From the NCBI GenBank assembly GCA_033065855.1, contig JAVXUO010003219.1, positions 136,501 through 200,500 on the forward strand: a stretch of DNA of 64,000 nucleotides, given 5' to 3'. The DNA is from Escallonia rubra (lineage: Eukaryota > Streptophyta > Magnoliopsida > Escalloniales > Escalloniaceae). Positions 13,501 through 24,952 of the stretch are shown piece after piece. The notes under the pieces were generated by a model. It ran no database searches and was not told the origin of the DNA. It saw nothing but the letters and a program-made list of their open reading frames with translations. Position 1 is the first letter of the stretch. Every line of letters begins with the position of its first letter. A program made the position numbers and the translations under genes.

Positions 13501-16380
13501 TGGTTGTAAACCTACTTTTGATGCTCATCATGCCATTGTATACCTTAGTGCTTTACCATATTTGTTCTCTTTTACTGATTGAAATTGGACCTATGCCTGA
13601 GGCTATATCCATAACCTTTCTTGCTACACCTATTGGCAGCAATTTGTTGCTCGAAGTAGGAATAAGCAAAATAATTTAGCTTTAGAGACAAGCAACTCTT
13701 ACCAAAAATGTGTTGGTTTAGCAAAAAAAGGATTAGATTCAGTCACATCCTACAACTTTACTATGTAGATGTGTCTCTTGAGAATTTTCTTGTCTTGTTG
13801 ATGAGAAATTCTTCATTGCACTATCCCACCTTGAATATTTATCCTGGCTAATTTGATGATTTACTATCCTTATGGGAGGCAACGTAGATATCTTGCAGTC
13901 ACCCGTCATCTTCAGCTCTGGGATGGGGTTTCTTTCCCTGATGCATAGTTCTCACAATTTAAGGGTTGAAAATGTCATGGGGCCAGTACCGTAGTTGAAC
14001 TTGTCATAGTTCTCATAATTTAAGGGTTGTAACTGAATGCTGATAGCTTTTGATGAAGTGCCAATTATCATATCAACTGTTTTCTCTGTTTTGGTTAACT
14101 ATATTCCATGACAAACCCAAGTGGTGCCACCTTAGATATTAGCTGAGAGGCTGACCCTCGCCAAGAGCTTTCTAGCTAACTTCCTGGCCTACTCTCGTTC
14201 TCTTACTGGGAAACTTCTAGAAATTATTTCCTGCAATGACCCCAAACTTTGGCCTGAACACAGGGCAAGGCTTTCCCAAAAAGGCTAGTCAAGTAGACGT
14301 CATTGAGACCCGTGGCAGGATTATAAAGCCAATCTCGAACTTCTGACCTGGGATTTTTACCTTTTGCCACTGACAATGTCAAGTTTTAGTGCAGAAGGAA
14401 ATGCAACTACTATTACTGCAAAGCTACTTACTTGTGCCTTCTATGTCTGTGCACTTTTTAGGTGTTAGCGGCGAAGAAGATAGACTCCACACTTTTCCAC
14501 GGCTCGCGAGAGGGAGAATTTCCAGAAATTGTTGCAAACATCTCCAAGCTTCACCATCAGAACATTGCTGAACTTGTTGGTTATTGTTCTGACCAGGGAC
14601 AGAACATGTTGATCTATGAGTATTTCAGGAATGGTTCACTTCACGAATTCCTACACATGTCAGATGACTTTAGCAAACCACTTACCTGGAATACTCGAGT
14701 GAGAATCGCTTTGGGCACAGCTCGGGCTGTTGAGTAAGTTGGATTTTTACTCAACTAGTCATCTGTTTGCTTGCTTGGTCATAAGAGGGATGCATCTATG
14801 TAGCATCTCAATTGCATGAATTGAAACGACAACGCTTGGTGCGCAATCATTACATACTGTTGGGTCAAGGCCCCTGTGCAGTGGATTTTGTCCTCTTTAA
14901 CTATGTGCTTAATTTGTAGCTCCTTATTAATGATCAGAAATCATAATCCTCTTATCAATTAATTGGTTGACAAATTGGGTATACGTATAGGTACCTTCAT
15001 GAGGTTTGCTCTCCGTCCTGTGTGCACAAGAACATAAAGTCTTCTAATATTTTACTTGATATTGAACTGAATCCTCGGCTGTCCGACTGCGGCTTGGCGA
15101 CATTTCATCAGGTACTTTTGCTTGATGAAAGAAATTCTCTTTTTTCCTGTTAATTCTTAGCAGCAGTTAGAATCATTTTGATGTAATTTATCTGGTATAA
15201 TATACTTGTTGTTCCGTATATGTAAACTTTGTTCAAGCTTAACGCTGTTAAACTCTATAAAGCTGTGTCCCAACTACTCTTAAGGAAGTTACTTAAGATA
15301 GTTATGCGGCTCAGTATCATTTTAAACCTTGCACGTCAAGGATTTTATAATATTGAATGTCCCCTTATTGTTCTGTTTCCGTAGAAGTTTCTTCTTGTTG
15401 CACCACTGTAACTAGCATTTTCGCAGCGTACAAGCCAAAACCTGGGGACAGGATACAATGCTCCCGAATGCATAAAACCTTCGGCTTATACGCTCAAGAG
15501 CGATGTTTACAGTTTTGGGGTGGTGATGCTGGAGTTGTTGACAGGTCGAATGCCTTTTGATAGGTAGGTATTATGGTAGATTTGGAGTTCCATTACGTGT
15601 TTTCGCTCACTATAATATGCTGGTCGATCTGTTATCAATGCACGACCCTTGTTGTATAGGTATCTGATAAAGCTAGCTTGTGCTTTTCCTTTCAGTTCAA
15701 AACCAAGATTTGAACAATCTCTCGTCCGGTGGGCTGCCCCACAGCTTCATGATATTGATGCCTTGGCAAAAATGGTGGATCCAGCTTTGCGGGGATTGTA
15801 CCCTCCCAAGTCACTTTCTCGTTTTGCAGATGTCATTGCCCTTTGCGTGCAGGTGAGTGACAAGGTCGTCTTCCCTCTGTTTTGAAATTTTTCTTTGACA
15901 AGGTTCGGCATGCATGAATCTATGTGGTGCTTTCAATCTTGATGAGTTATCCCAAGTCAGTGAGTACGTTGTTGCATTTTATTTTACGCAGCCGAAATCT
16001 TGCTTGTAACCAATATCTAATTACTTGGGATACAATTTTTTTTTCAAGCCATGTACCGTCCAAACTAAGCGTGTTCTATTGTCTTCTGCCAGCTTCCTAT
16101 TTGTAGTTGTTCTACACCACCCCATCGCTGTCAAGCGATGGTGAATCGGCAGTCTAATTAACCATATGCCTTGTTTCATCACGAGCGCCTTCTCTCTCTT
16201 TTTTTTTCGTGTCTTTATTACATCACTTTTGCTATCTTTTTGATACAGTTGGAGCCAGAGTTCCGGCCACCCGTGTCTGAGGTCGTGCAGGCATTAGTCC
16301 GGTTAGTCCAACGATCAGGTATGAACCAAAGAGGAGACGATCTTAGTGCTTCTCGTAGGTCGGATGACTGTGACTATTAG
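7598..16380 (+). CDS. SRF: STRUBBELIG-receptor-family LRR receptor-like pseudokinase
   Basis: Sixteen exons: 7598-7691, 8017-8149, 8266-8337, 8466-8531, 9109-9180, 9272-9343, 10313-10384, 10476-10541, 11183-11248, 11336-11649, 12847-13154, 14462-14733, 14991-15111, 15427-15563, 15696-15852, 16249-16380 (2154 nt, 717 aa). A signal peptide (about 1-25) leads into the SRF N-terminal domain with the [14 protein letters not shown] motif. About seven LRRs follow, encoded by a run of 66/72-nt exons with identical phase, then a Pro-rich juxtamembrane stretch (about 248-254), a TM helix (about 278-298) and a kinase-like domain. The Gly loop GEGSLG (429-434) and the VAIK-type Lys450 are present. The catalytic loop reads HKN (548-550) instead of HRD, and DFG is DCG (568-570). 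Loss of the catalytic Asp fits the known atypical kinases of this family, which signal in tissue morphogenesis and cell-wall or stress responses. Which SRF member it is cannot be told from sequence alone. Confidence 0.93.
13350..13440 (+). mobile_element. hAT-like terminal fragment in SRF intron 11
   Basis: The stretch begins CAGTGGCGGAGCCAC, the usual start of plant hAT-type non-autonomous elements, and continues with a GGGCGATTGCCCACC palindrome. No matching terminal end or target duplication was found, so only one end is called. It lies inside the 1.3-kb intron 13155-14461. Confidence 0.4.
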
Positions 16381-17649
16381 GAACGGATTATCGATGCGCT
16401 ATACATGATGTAGGTCAGGGAACTTATGTCGAATGTTACTCTGTAACCTTTAAATTTGAAGAAATCTCCCATCTCAAACTGCATTCATGATTAGTGGGGA
16501 AGTCATAACACGAAATATTCATCCACTTCTGTTTGACAACTTTCTCATCCTTGTTAGTATTAGATTGAAGAGAACGTAAATCTTAAAATTGGGCCTCTAA
16601 TGCTAGAGGTTATCTCACCCTTGGCAATTTAACATGGGCATCCAAAGAGTGAAAACATTTATATGTTTTTCTTCTTAAAACAAAGAGTGAAAACATGAAG
16701 AAAAAAAAAAGTCGAGATCGAGTATGTAGAGGTGGTGTAAATTATTCAGACAATTGTGCTTAATTAGTTAATTGTCCCCCAGATAGAAAATAACCATAAT
16801 TGTTCAAAGTTAATTGAGTTGGGGTGGTAACAAATCTATGTCTTTTTTTTTCTTTTTCAAGTGATAGTATCACCCATTTAAGCGGATGATCATCATAATT
16901 CTTACTCTCACTACATTTACCAAATTCATCTTTGCAAGTCTTTCTGCATAAATACAAAGATAAAAGGCCACCACAGGACTTCTATTTGGAAGAGGAGAGA
17001 CGTTTTGAGTGGAGCAATTTTATCCAACCTTGTACTTATGAACATGGAACTTTTTGAGCTCTACTTCTAGTGATTTGAGCTTCACTCTGTCCCTAGTAGT
17101 TACTTAAATGTCGTTAATATTCATTTTAGCAACAGTTATAGAGCTTAAATACAAAAAATGATTCACAAGTTTTCCTTAAAAAAATGATAAAAATACGAGT
17201 AAAGATAAAAGTCTTTTTAGAAAAAGCGAGTGACGAACAAGATCTCTAGAGCCAATTCATGCATCGGATTTCCACCATCGACAACCCAATCAAATCAATC
17301 GGCACACCCTCACACCTCCTCAAATCGTCATCTCAAACCCATTAAGTGTACAGTCAATCGCTATTTTCCAAAGGGATAATTCTTACTAAACCCCTTGAGC
17401 TTATGATATAATTATGGTAAACCCTATCAACTTTCAAAAGCTTACATGTTGGACTAGAAATTTTAAAGATTGTAACACATAACCGTTCGTATTTTGTACA
17501 CTTTGTTCTCACCGTAATTTCAAAATAACAATGCAGACCTTTTCGATATTTAAATTTTTGAACAGATAAAAAATTTGTATACGTATTTGCCCACGTGCCC
17601 TACCTTACCTCTCTCTCATACTCTACCCACACCAACTGTGCCCCCACCA
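16381..17649. other. Intergenic, AT-rich, no gene seen
   Basis: This is the 3' flank of the SRF gene, then AT-rich sequence with short poly-A and poly-T tracts. Open frames here are short and not protein-like. The right edge is the target site of the Mutator-like element. Confidence 0.5.
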
Positions 17650-17658
17650 AAACAAATA
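17650..17658. repeat. 9-bp target-site duplication, left copy
   Basis: AAACAAATA directly precedes the element and recurs exactly at 20231-20239. Nine base pairs is the usual duplication length for Mutator-like elements. Confidence 0.85.
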
Positions 17659-17989
17659 GGGGAAAGTAGGGAATGACCCCCTCTACTATACACGTTGTGC
17701 GATTTGCCCCCCTCCACTATACACGTTGTGCGATTTGCCCCCCTCCACTTCAAACTTAAGCACTAAACCCCCCTACAGTTTAAGAAAATGGGCACTTTAG
17801 ACGGAAACCGTTAAATATAACAGCGCGTGGTCAACACGCGCGTTGACTAACGATTTTTTTTTGTAAATGACATTTTTGCCCATTGTCTCTTTTTAGAAAA
17901 GAAAATCAGAAAAAAAACCCTAATTCTAACCACCCCACCCACCCCCCCGCCACCCAACCCCCTATCCCCCCAACCGAATTCTGTCAACT

Positions 17990-18335
17990 CCCCCGACCAC
18001 CGCACCCCTTCGTCTCCCCGTCTGCCTACCTCTTCCATGTCGCCGCACCACCCTCCCCCTTCCTCTTCCCCGTTGCAGCGACCGCCCTTCCCCTTCCCCT
18101 TCCCCGTCGCCATGACCGCCCTCCCTCTTCCCAAGGCCCCGTCGCAGAAACCGCCCTTCCCCTTCCCCTTCTCTGTCGCCGCGACCGCTCTTCCCCTTCC
18201 TCTTCCCCGTCGCCTCGACCGCCCTCCACCTTCCCAAGGCCCCGTCACAGCGACCGCCCTTCCCTTTCCCCGTAGCCGCGACCGCCCTCCCCCTTCCCCG
18301 TAGCCGCGACCGCCCTCCCCCTTCCCCTTCCCCTT
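17990..18335. repeat. GC-rich degenerate repeat in the MULE
   Basis: A strongly strand-biased C/T-rich tract is built from degenerate units around CGACCGCCC plus TTCCCCTTCCCC and CCCGTCGCC. Both strands are open in several frames because of composition alone. The Gly/Arg-rich or Pro-rich translations look like low-complexity by-products, not a protein. Confidence 0.7.
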
Positions 18336-18653
18336 CCACATCATTGATGAAAATTTGAATTGAATTGAAATCGACAGTGTGAGTTTGCCGAATGGCTTGC
18401 GGGCGTGGTGGGGTGGGTTTGCCAAGGGGCTTGCCGGCGTGGTGGGGTGGGGTGAGTCTGTCGGATGGTGGGCCGAGAAAGGCTGTCGGCGGCGTGGGGT
18501 GAGGAGGACGCTTGGGCTGCCAGCGGCGGGATCAGATCTGGAGAAGGAGAAGGAGAAGAGAAACCCTAATTTGAAAATTAGGATTTTGAAACCCTGATTT
18601 GAAAATTAGGGTTTTGAAACCCTAATTTTAAGGTTTCAAAACCCTAATTTTTA

Positions 18654-19788
18654 GGGCTAATTACACCTATGTCCCTGAGGTTTGGGGGTAATTACACCTA
18701 TGTCCACAAAGTTTCAAAATGTAACATTCCGTGACCAAAAGTGTTTCAAATGTATCACCCGTGTCCATCCGTCAGGGTTCCGTCCAAAAAGTGTATTTTT
18801 TTTATGATGTCATCGATACGTATTTTTAAAATGACAATACTACCCCTTATACTGTTGAAACTGTATATTTTTTAATTTTTTTTTATATTAAGATATCAAG
18901 CCTTAATTAAAGATCAAGGTAATTCAATTCAATCTTCAACTCAATTAGGGTTTCAATCTACCAATTAGGGTTTCAAAACCCTAATTTACAAACCCTAATT
19001 TTCAAAACCAATTAGGGCTTCAATTCAATCTTCAATTCAATTAGGGTTTCAATCTATCAATTAGGGTTTCAATCTACCAATTAGGGTTTCAAAACCCTAA
19101 TTTACAAACCCTAATTTTCAAAACCAATTAGGGCTTCAATTCAATCTTCAATTCAATCTGCAATTCAATTCAATCTTCAACTCAATCTGTAATTCAATTC
19201 AATCTTCAATTCAATTCAACCGCCGAAGGTCGGGGTGCAGCGCCGGGGACGGGAGAGGAAGGTCGGGGTGCAGCGCCGGGGATGGGGGAGGAAGATGGGT
19301 TGCAGCGCAGACGGGGAAGGGGGAGGAAGATGCTTCATCGAGCCTCTGCGAGCATCGCGCCGAAGCCACCGTGCTGCTACACCACTGCAACCGCCCGGCG
19401 ATCAACTCCGGCGCTCCTTCCGATTGACCAGTGAAGGAGACGCCGGCGACGGGGAAGGGGGAGGGTGGGGGGCGACGGGGAAAGGGAAGGGGTAGGGTGG
19501 GGGCGACGGGGAAGGGGTATGGTGGGGGCGACGGGGAAGGGGAAGGGGCAGGGGTAGGGGGAGGCACAGGCGAGTGGGGGGGGGGAGATAATGAAAATTA
19601 GGGTTTCATGTGGTCCCAGGGGCAAATCAGGATTTCAACTTTTATTTAGGGGCAACTTGGTCTTTTTGTCAGAACCGTTAAGTATTTTGGTATTCCGTTT
19701 GTCAATGGACATAAGTGTTACATTTTGAAACTTTGTGGACATATGTGTAATTACCCCCAAACCTCAGGGACATAGGTGTAATTAGCCC
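18654..19788. mobile_element. Nested inverted-repeat element inside the MULE, 1135 bp
   Basis: The left end GGGCTAATTACACCTATGTC and the right end are exact inverted copies over the outer 20 bp. Similarity continues over about 70-100 bp, including the stretch around CCCAAACCTCAGGGACATAG. A 6-bp TTTTTA lies on each side (18648-18653 and 19789-19794), but in T-rich DNA this duplication is weak evidence. The interior holds repeated AATTAGGGTTTC and CAATTCAATCTTCAA units and a second GC-rich tract. No transposase is visible. Confidence 0.7.
18900..19215. repeat. Short-unit repeats AATTAGGGTTTC / CAATTCAATCTT
   Basis: An array of imperfect copies of two units lies in the left half of the nested element. 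A block of about 100 bp (18942-19040 and 19060-19155) occurs twice. The TTAGGGTTT portion resembles plant telomere sequence but is not in a 7-bp tandem register. Confidence 0.65.
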
Positions 19789-20230
19789 TTTTTAAATCAA
19801 GGTTTCAAATCCTCTAATTTTAGGATTTCAAAAGCTTAATTTGCAAATTAGTTGCTAATCCTAACGGCAATCGCAGTTCCTTTTTTTTTTTGTAACTCTC
19901 TGGTGGTCGGAAAAAAAGACCAGTCGTTGTGCTCAGTAAAGTGGTTGTGCTCAGTGAATCACCAATTGTAGCGGGGTTGACCAGCGGAGGAGGGTCATGG
20001 GCAAAAATTGCAATTTAAATTTGAGGGGGGGAATTGGCAACCGTGTATAGTACAGGGGCTCATTAGCTAATAAAGAAATAAGGGTATTTTGGTCATTTCA
20101 CGCTATTTTTAACGGATCCGTCTAGATACCCATTTTCTTAAACTGTGGGGGGGTTTAGTGTTTAAGTTTGAAATGGAGGGGGGCAAATCGCATAACGTGT
20201 ATAGTAGTGGGGTCATTCCCTACTTTCTCC

Positions 20231-20239
20231 AAACAAATA
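20231..20239. repeat. 9-bp target-site duplication, right copy
   Basis: AAACAAATA directly follows the element end and matches 17650-17658 exactly. Confidence 0.85.
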
Positions 20240-20708
20240 TGATTACCTCGAGAAGATATTCAGTGCCCAACGCAACTTCAAACCCACCCACCCTTATTCA
20301 AATCACCTCATTTGCACATTCCCATGCCCCCATAACCTATTTCCAAAAAAATCCTTCGATGTCGCCCATGAGGGTTTTGACAAAAATGTGTGTGCATGGG
20401 TCTGATTCAACAAGAGAGTGAGTGCGTGCGTGCGTGTGCGATTTCGGTAAATCGAACTAGTGAGTTTGTGTGCACGCGCGTGAATTTGATTCAATTAGAG
20501 TGGGGATGTGTGTGCAGATCGGCGGTGGCGGTGTTGTCAGTTGTGGTAATGCTCGAAGGTGGTTGGTGGTGGCGCTCTGATGGTGGTCGTGGACTTCAAG
20601 GGAGGGAGGGAGAGGGCCCCCCAGGGGGGGGGGGGGTTGGGTTCACATAGAAAAAAGAAGAAATATGAGAGAGTGGAGATTGATATATAAAAGGATAGAG
20701 TCGTCTAC
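20240..20708. other. Spacer before first HARS copy
   Basis: No gene recognised. The stretch is G/T-rich, with a GTGCGTGCGTGCG run near 20420 and a poly-G tract near 20622-20636. Homology to the histidyl-tRNA synthetase gene begins abruptly near 20709. Confidence 0.5.
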
Positions 20709-23700
20709 GTGTGCGATCTATGTGATCTTGTGAGGAAGATTCTTTCTTGGGAGGCATTGACCGCATTTGTCTCCCTCGAGGGAAGTGAACTGCTCGAAAA
20801 ATCTCTTGGCACGTTTAAGGCAGAGGGAAGTGAGGATAATGCCAAGCCGGACAAGAAGAGGGAGAAGGAGAAGAAGAAGAAGAAGAAGGTCATGGGAATA
20901 GGGACTAGTGTTTTGATTGAGTTTATTAAGGAAAAATTGCAGACCGAGACAACTGAGGGAGTGAGGGGGTTGATATCTCAACCTCGGTGGAGAAATGGGG
21001 GGCGCAGGGTTTCCTCTCGTTGTTCGATCCAAATGACTCCGGTTTTAAATCTCTGCTGAAGAAAGTGAAAGAACTTGTGGACAGTAATGAAAGTAGAAGG
21101 CTTCCCAAGCTTCCCAAGGTAATAAATTGTGAGTTTGTTGTGGAATTTGATCCAGGTTAACTTTAGTATCTTTAATTCCATATTTTCTTGCCATTAGCTT
21201 TGGTCTTCGGAAAAAGATTATGATAAACGGGGAGAAAAAAATATAGTCTCTCTTTTTTGTTAGTTGATACGATCATATTGACATGATTGATGCCATGCAT
21301 TAGTGCTACAATCTTCTCCGCAGTATCCCAAAGGAGGTATAACGTTGGAAGTTCTTGGAAATTGAGAAAGATTGGATTTATGTTTTTAAGTCTTGGCAGG
21401 TAGCTAAAGCAGAGATTGGAGATCTTTTCGAGGGCCTTTTGGGGGCATGTTTCTCGTATTGTAGATTAGCTTCTGTTGCTCATGCTATATGAGTTACATC
21501 CTTCTGTAATTTTGTTTTTAATAATCTTCGTAGTTAGTCAAAATCTGATCCTGGTGAAGGTAATTGAGGTGTAGCTCGTCCTGCAGACATTGTGTGTTTT
21601 AATGTGTCATGTATTTGTTTTACTATTATTTAAGTCTATCTAGTTCTTCTTAAAGTGGTCCATTTTCCTTGCATAACAGGGGACTCGTGATTTTGCGAAG
21701 GAACAGATGGCAGTAAGAGATAAAGCATTTAAAACTATAACTGGCGTGTTCAAGAGGCATGGTGCCATGGCCCTGGATACCCCTGCCTTTGAATTGAGAG
21801 AAACTCTGATGAATAAATATGGAGAAGATTCAAAATTGGTTTATGATTTAGCCGACCAGGTCAGATATTGTTGCCAATTTTAGTTTTGAGGAAATATCTT
21901 AATTTATATGGTTATCTTTGCATGTATGTGCATTTTCATGTACATATGCTAATCGGGCCGACCTCTCCCCTCGTTTATGTGTCTGAGATATTTAACTTTG
22001 CTCCTCACTCAAGAGCTTGCTTTAAGCTAAAACTGGAGATAGACATAGACACACACACACACACTCCTAGATAGTAGATGCTGGTTAAGATTTCCTGGAT
22101 CTCAAGTTTGGTCCTCCGAAGAGGATGTTGATTTGGAGGGTAGAATGTTATTCCAGATCTTTTTCAGGTTTTAGTTTGGGTTTTAAAAAATAGGTCAGAA
22201 ATGTAGACTGCTGAGTTCGTTGCCTTTGACAGATATGCTTCCTTTGATTGATGTAGCAGGCAAGTGATGAAAGGAATATGTTGAAAACTTGAAGGTTGTA
22301 TATTTGTTTTGAATTTCTATGATTAAAGGTAATTGGAGATTGAATAGCGACCAAAAGAAGCTGCCAGCGGCATAGGGTTTGCCATAACATCATTCTCTAC
22401 AGAGAGGACCATCGTATGAGTAGACAGAGAAATTTCTTTTTGGCACCTTTTCAATTGTTATATCTCGGCTCTGTCATCTACAAGGGATGGTGTTGCTGAT
22501 GGTGCTGAACGGAGCTGATATTGGTAGGTGGGAGCAAGAGCGTGGGGGAACTTTGCAACAGAGAGCGAGCCAGGTGACTTTTTATTCTTCTTTTTTTCGG
22601 GGGGAAGAGTGACCATGTAGATAATGAAGGGTAGTGGATTGGCAACACCACAGCAGAGAGATTGGAGGAGAGAGGAGAGGAAAGAGAGGGATGAGGGACA
22701 GATAGAAAGAGCTGCCTGTTGGTTGACTACATGTTAATGAGTGTGTCTTGCCAATAAAATGCACACTTGTCATTTAAAGGGCTCCTAGACAGCTAGCTAT
22801 TGCTGTCTAGGGAAGTAGGAGAGTGCAAAAGTGCCTTGGGCTCTTGGGGCACCCAGAATCCTTTCTGACAAGGTCACTGTGTAGAAGTAAGGAAACTCAT
22901 GTAGTAAAGCCCCTTCACTTGCTCCTACATCAACTGTTGTTACTAGCACATCCCCCTTAACTTTGTCTATGTGGGGTGTTCTTTTTACTTTTGAACCGTG
23001 TGCATACATACTACAGCTAGAATGACAAACATCTCATGAGTCTGCTATTTATCCAAGAAGCGGAGTCTGTACAAAAGAATGACTTTTGAGTTTAAAGACA
23101 CATTAAGTTGAGGTCTTGGTTGCTAATTCTCAAATCGGACCTTGTTACATTCAATCTGAGGAAATAATATTAATAGGTCAGCTCATCTTGTGTTGATTTT
23201 GGAGGTTATTATAGCTCTTACCCTAGTCAAGCAGCAGAACAGTTCTTAATCGAGCCTTCACAAGTGTGTTAACTTAAGAGAAAGGTAAAGGAAGACCAGA
23301 ATTACAAGATACTTAGATGTTACAAAATTTATTGCTTGACTAGTACCTATCTGAATCTCTGACTTCTCGAAATCTCTGGTCTCAATGTATGCTTTGATCT
23401 CTTGTATGTTGGTTCTTATCTGAAGCTTTATCTTGCTCACCTATGCTCGGGTAAAGATAAGCCATTTCTTTTTGACCGGCCTAGTGAACACTCATGACCC
23501 AAAAGGGCTAGTGAAATGTTAAACCTGTTTTGGGGGTTTACTGAACAACATAATTAGAAGTGTTGGAGACAGAAATCGTAAAAGCTATTAAAAATTTTGG
23601 ACAAAAGTTGTTACCTAACTAGAAAATATTGTATGGCGCATTTTCTGCGAGGGTTATTTACCTTCAATCCCCGGTAAAGTGCACACTTTTTCCTTCTTAT

Positions 23701-24122
23701 GCAGTAATGGAGAAATTTGAAATCGTGTTCGTCTTGTTTAAAAAGGAAACTGTATCCTAGAAAACATGAATGGGTTATGGAAAAAGTTGCTTACTAGAAC
23801 TCTTTCTGACGCCTCGAGAAGTTACATAAGTGCAAGATGCTCAGTTTATTCTAGATTGTATGATCTCTACAGAAGGTTGGTTTTCTTTTACTATGTTATT
23901 TTGATCAAGAAAAGGGAGAAGATTCATGGACTTCTAATGACTTCTTGCATATTTATCATCTTCAGGGCGGAGAGCTTTGTTCCCTTCGTTTTGAGCTCAC
24001 TGTTCCATTTGCTAGATATGTTGCTATGAATGGTATCACATCAATGAAAAGGTACCAAATAGGAAAGGTGCATAGAAGGGACAACCCGTTGAAGGGAAGA
24101 TGTCGTGAATTCTATCAATATG
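20709..24122 (+). pseudogene. Histidyl-tRNA synthetase pseudogene copy A
   Basis: This is a truncated copy of the intact gene at 42443-52301. Exon 1 begins mid-exon (at the position of 43085) and carries insertions near 20960 and 21000 (about 8 bp and 2 bp) that break the frame. Exon 2 (21680-21859) is intact at 180 nt, with its splice sites. Exon 3 starts at 23966 and stops matching at about 24122, where unrelated sequence and then the F-box inverted repeat begin. Exons 4-7 are absent. The introns match copies B and C closely, so the duplication is not very old. It cannot encode a synthetase. Confidence 0.88.
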
Positions 24123-24194
24123 ATTCGATCCTCTGCAGCAGAAGAGAATCTTGTCGCCCATCGGTGAATAAACAACGGGGACAGGAGCAGGAAA

Positions 24195-24814
24195 GGCCGC
24201 GTTTTGGTTTTCAAGCATGACCGATAATTGTTTCGTCCAAGAGTCACCGTTTTTCAACCATAGGTCCAAGGAATTTAAACGTGATCTAAAACCTGCTAGT
24301 CAGAGGCATCCCTAATTCCGCCAAACTCATGTCCCGGTAGTTTCCTTCATATTGAGGCAGTGATTGTGCACTTCTTCTTGTCAAGAAAGTGCAGAGCGCC
24401 GCCAACCTCGCACCGCCACGTTGCCTTGACGGAGAAATCATTAGAAACTTCAATCTCACGCCACAAGTTGCGCGTGAGCGCGTCCAGCTGTAAACATAAG
24501 CTCTGGGAAAATCCTCACTAGCATAATTGTGATATTCACTAGCGGAATCCTTTGGCTCGACCTGAATAATCTGAAGCACTTTGTAATCTTTGCTAGCAAA
24601 ATCGTAATCTAGCCCGTAATCAACGGAATAACGATGCTTCGAAGCCGATAGAATAAAAGTCGAACGGGACAGATGCCTCGTTGTTCTAATACAGAGATTG
24701 AGCAACGTAAGTACGTTCATTTCTTCATTTTCTTGATGGAGCTCAAGGAGAAGCTAGCCGTTGCAAGAGCCACGCAAGATCGAGTAGTCGTAATCGATCA
24801 AGCTTTCGATATAA
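24195..24814 (-). pseudogene. F-box-associated (FBA) domain fragment, left arm
   Basis: Read on the minus strand, this arm encodes text typical of the C-terminal region of plant F-box proteins: LLNLCIRTTRHLSR, then DYGLDYDFASKDYKVLQIIQ (the FBA D-Y-G-x-x-Y-D...DYKV signature), FPRAYVYSW, and in another frame RCEVGGALHFLDKKK and NGDSWTKQLSV. A frame change near the YSWTR stretch and a stop before the last motif show it is not functional. The N-terminal F-box itself is not present. Confidence 0.72.
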
Positions 24815-24952
24815 CAGCCTGCAATTCGTCAACCTGCACCTCAGGCGATCCGTTGCCAGCAGGGCCGAGGTCTCCCTCGTGCACTGGGCCGGCGTCCGAA
24901 GAATTTACTTCTCGAAAATCAACTTGATGTCCAGCCGCATCAACTGTTCTTG

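Larger units (their letters stand above)
17659..20230. mobile_element. Mutator-like (MULE-type) element, 2572 bp
   Basis: The ends are inverted repeats: GGGGAAAGTAGGGAATGACC on the left, and GGAGAAAGTAGGGAATGACC on the right read in reverse complement. The similarity extends inward for about 130-150 bp (left to about 17812, right from about 20098). The left arm has a tandem duplication of about 31 bp (CACTATACACGTTGTGCGAT unit), so the arms differ in length. The element is flanked by a 9-bp direct duplication. No transposase frame is visible, so it is non-autonomous. It contains a GC-rich, purine/pyrimidine-biased tract (about 17930-18340) and a second nested element. Confidence 0.85.

Noticed and set aside
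17847-18425. Long open frames on both strands rich in Gly/Arg or Pro/Arg
   Set aside because: They follow from a C/T-biased degenerate repeat inside the MULE. Several frames are open at once and none shows a domain.
18590-19160. TTAGGGTTT motifs suggesting an interstitial telomere
   Set aside because: The motif sits in longer AATTAGGGTTTCAA units and is not arranged as 7-bp TTTAGGG tandems.
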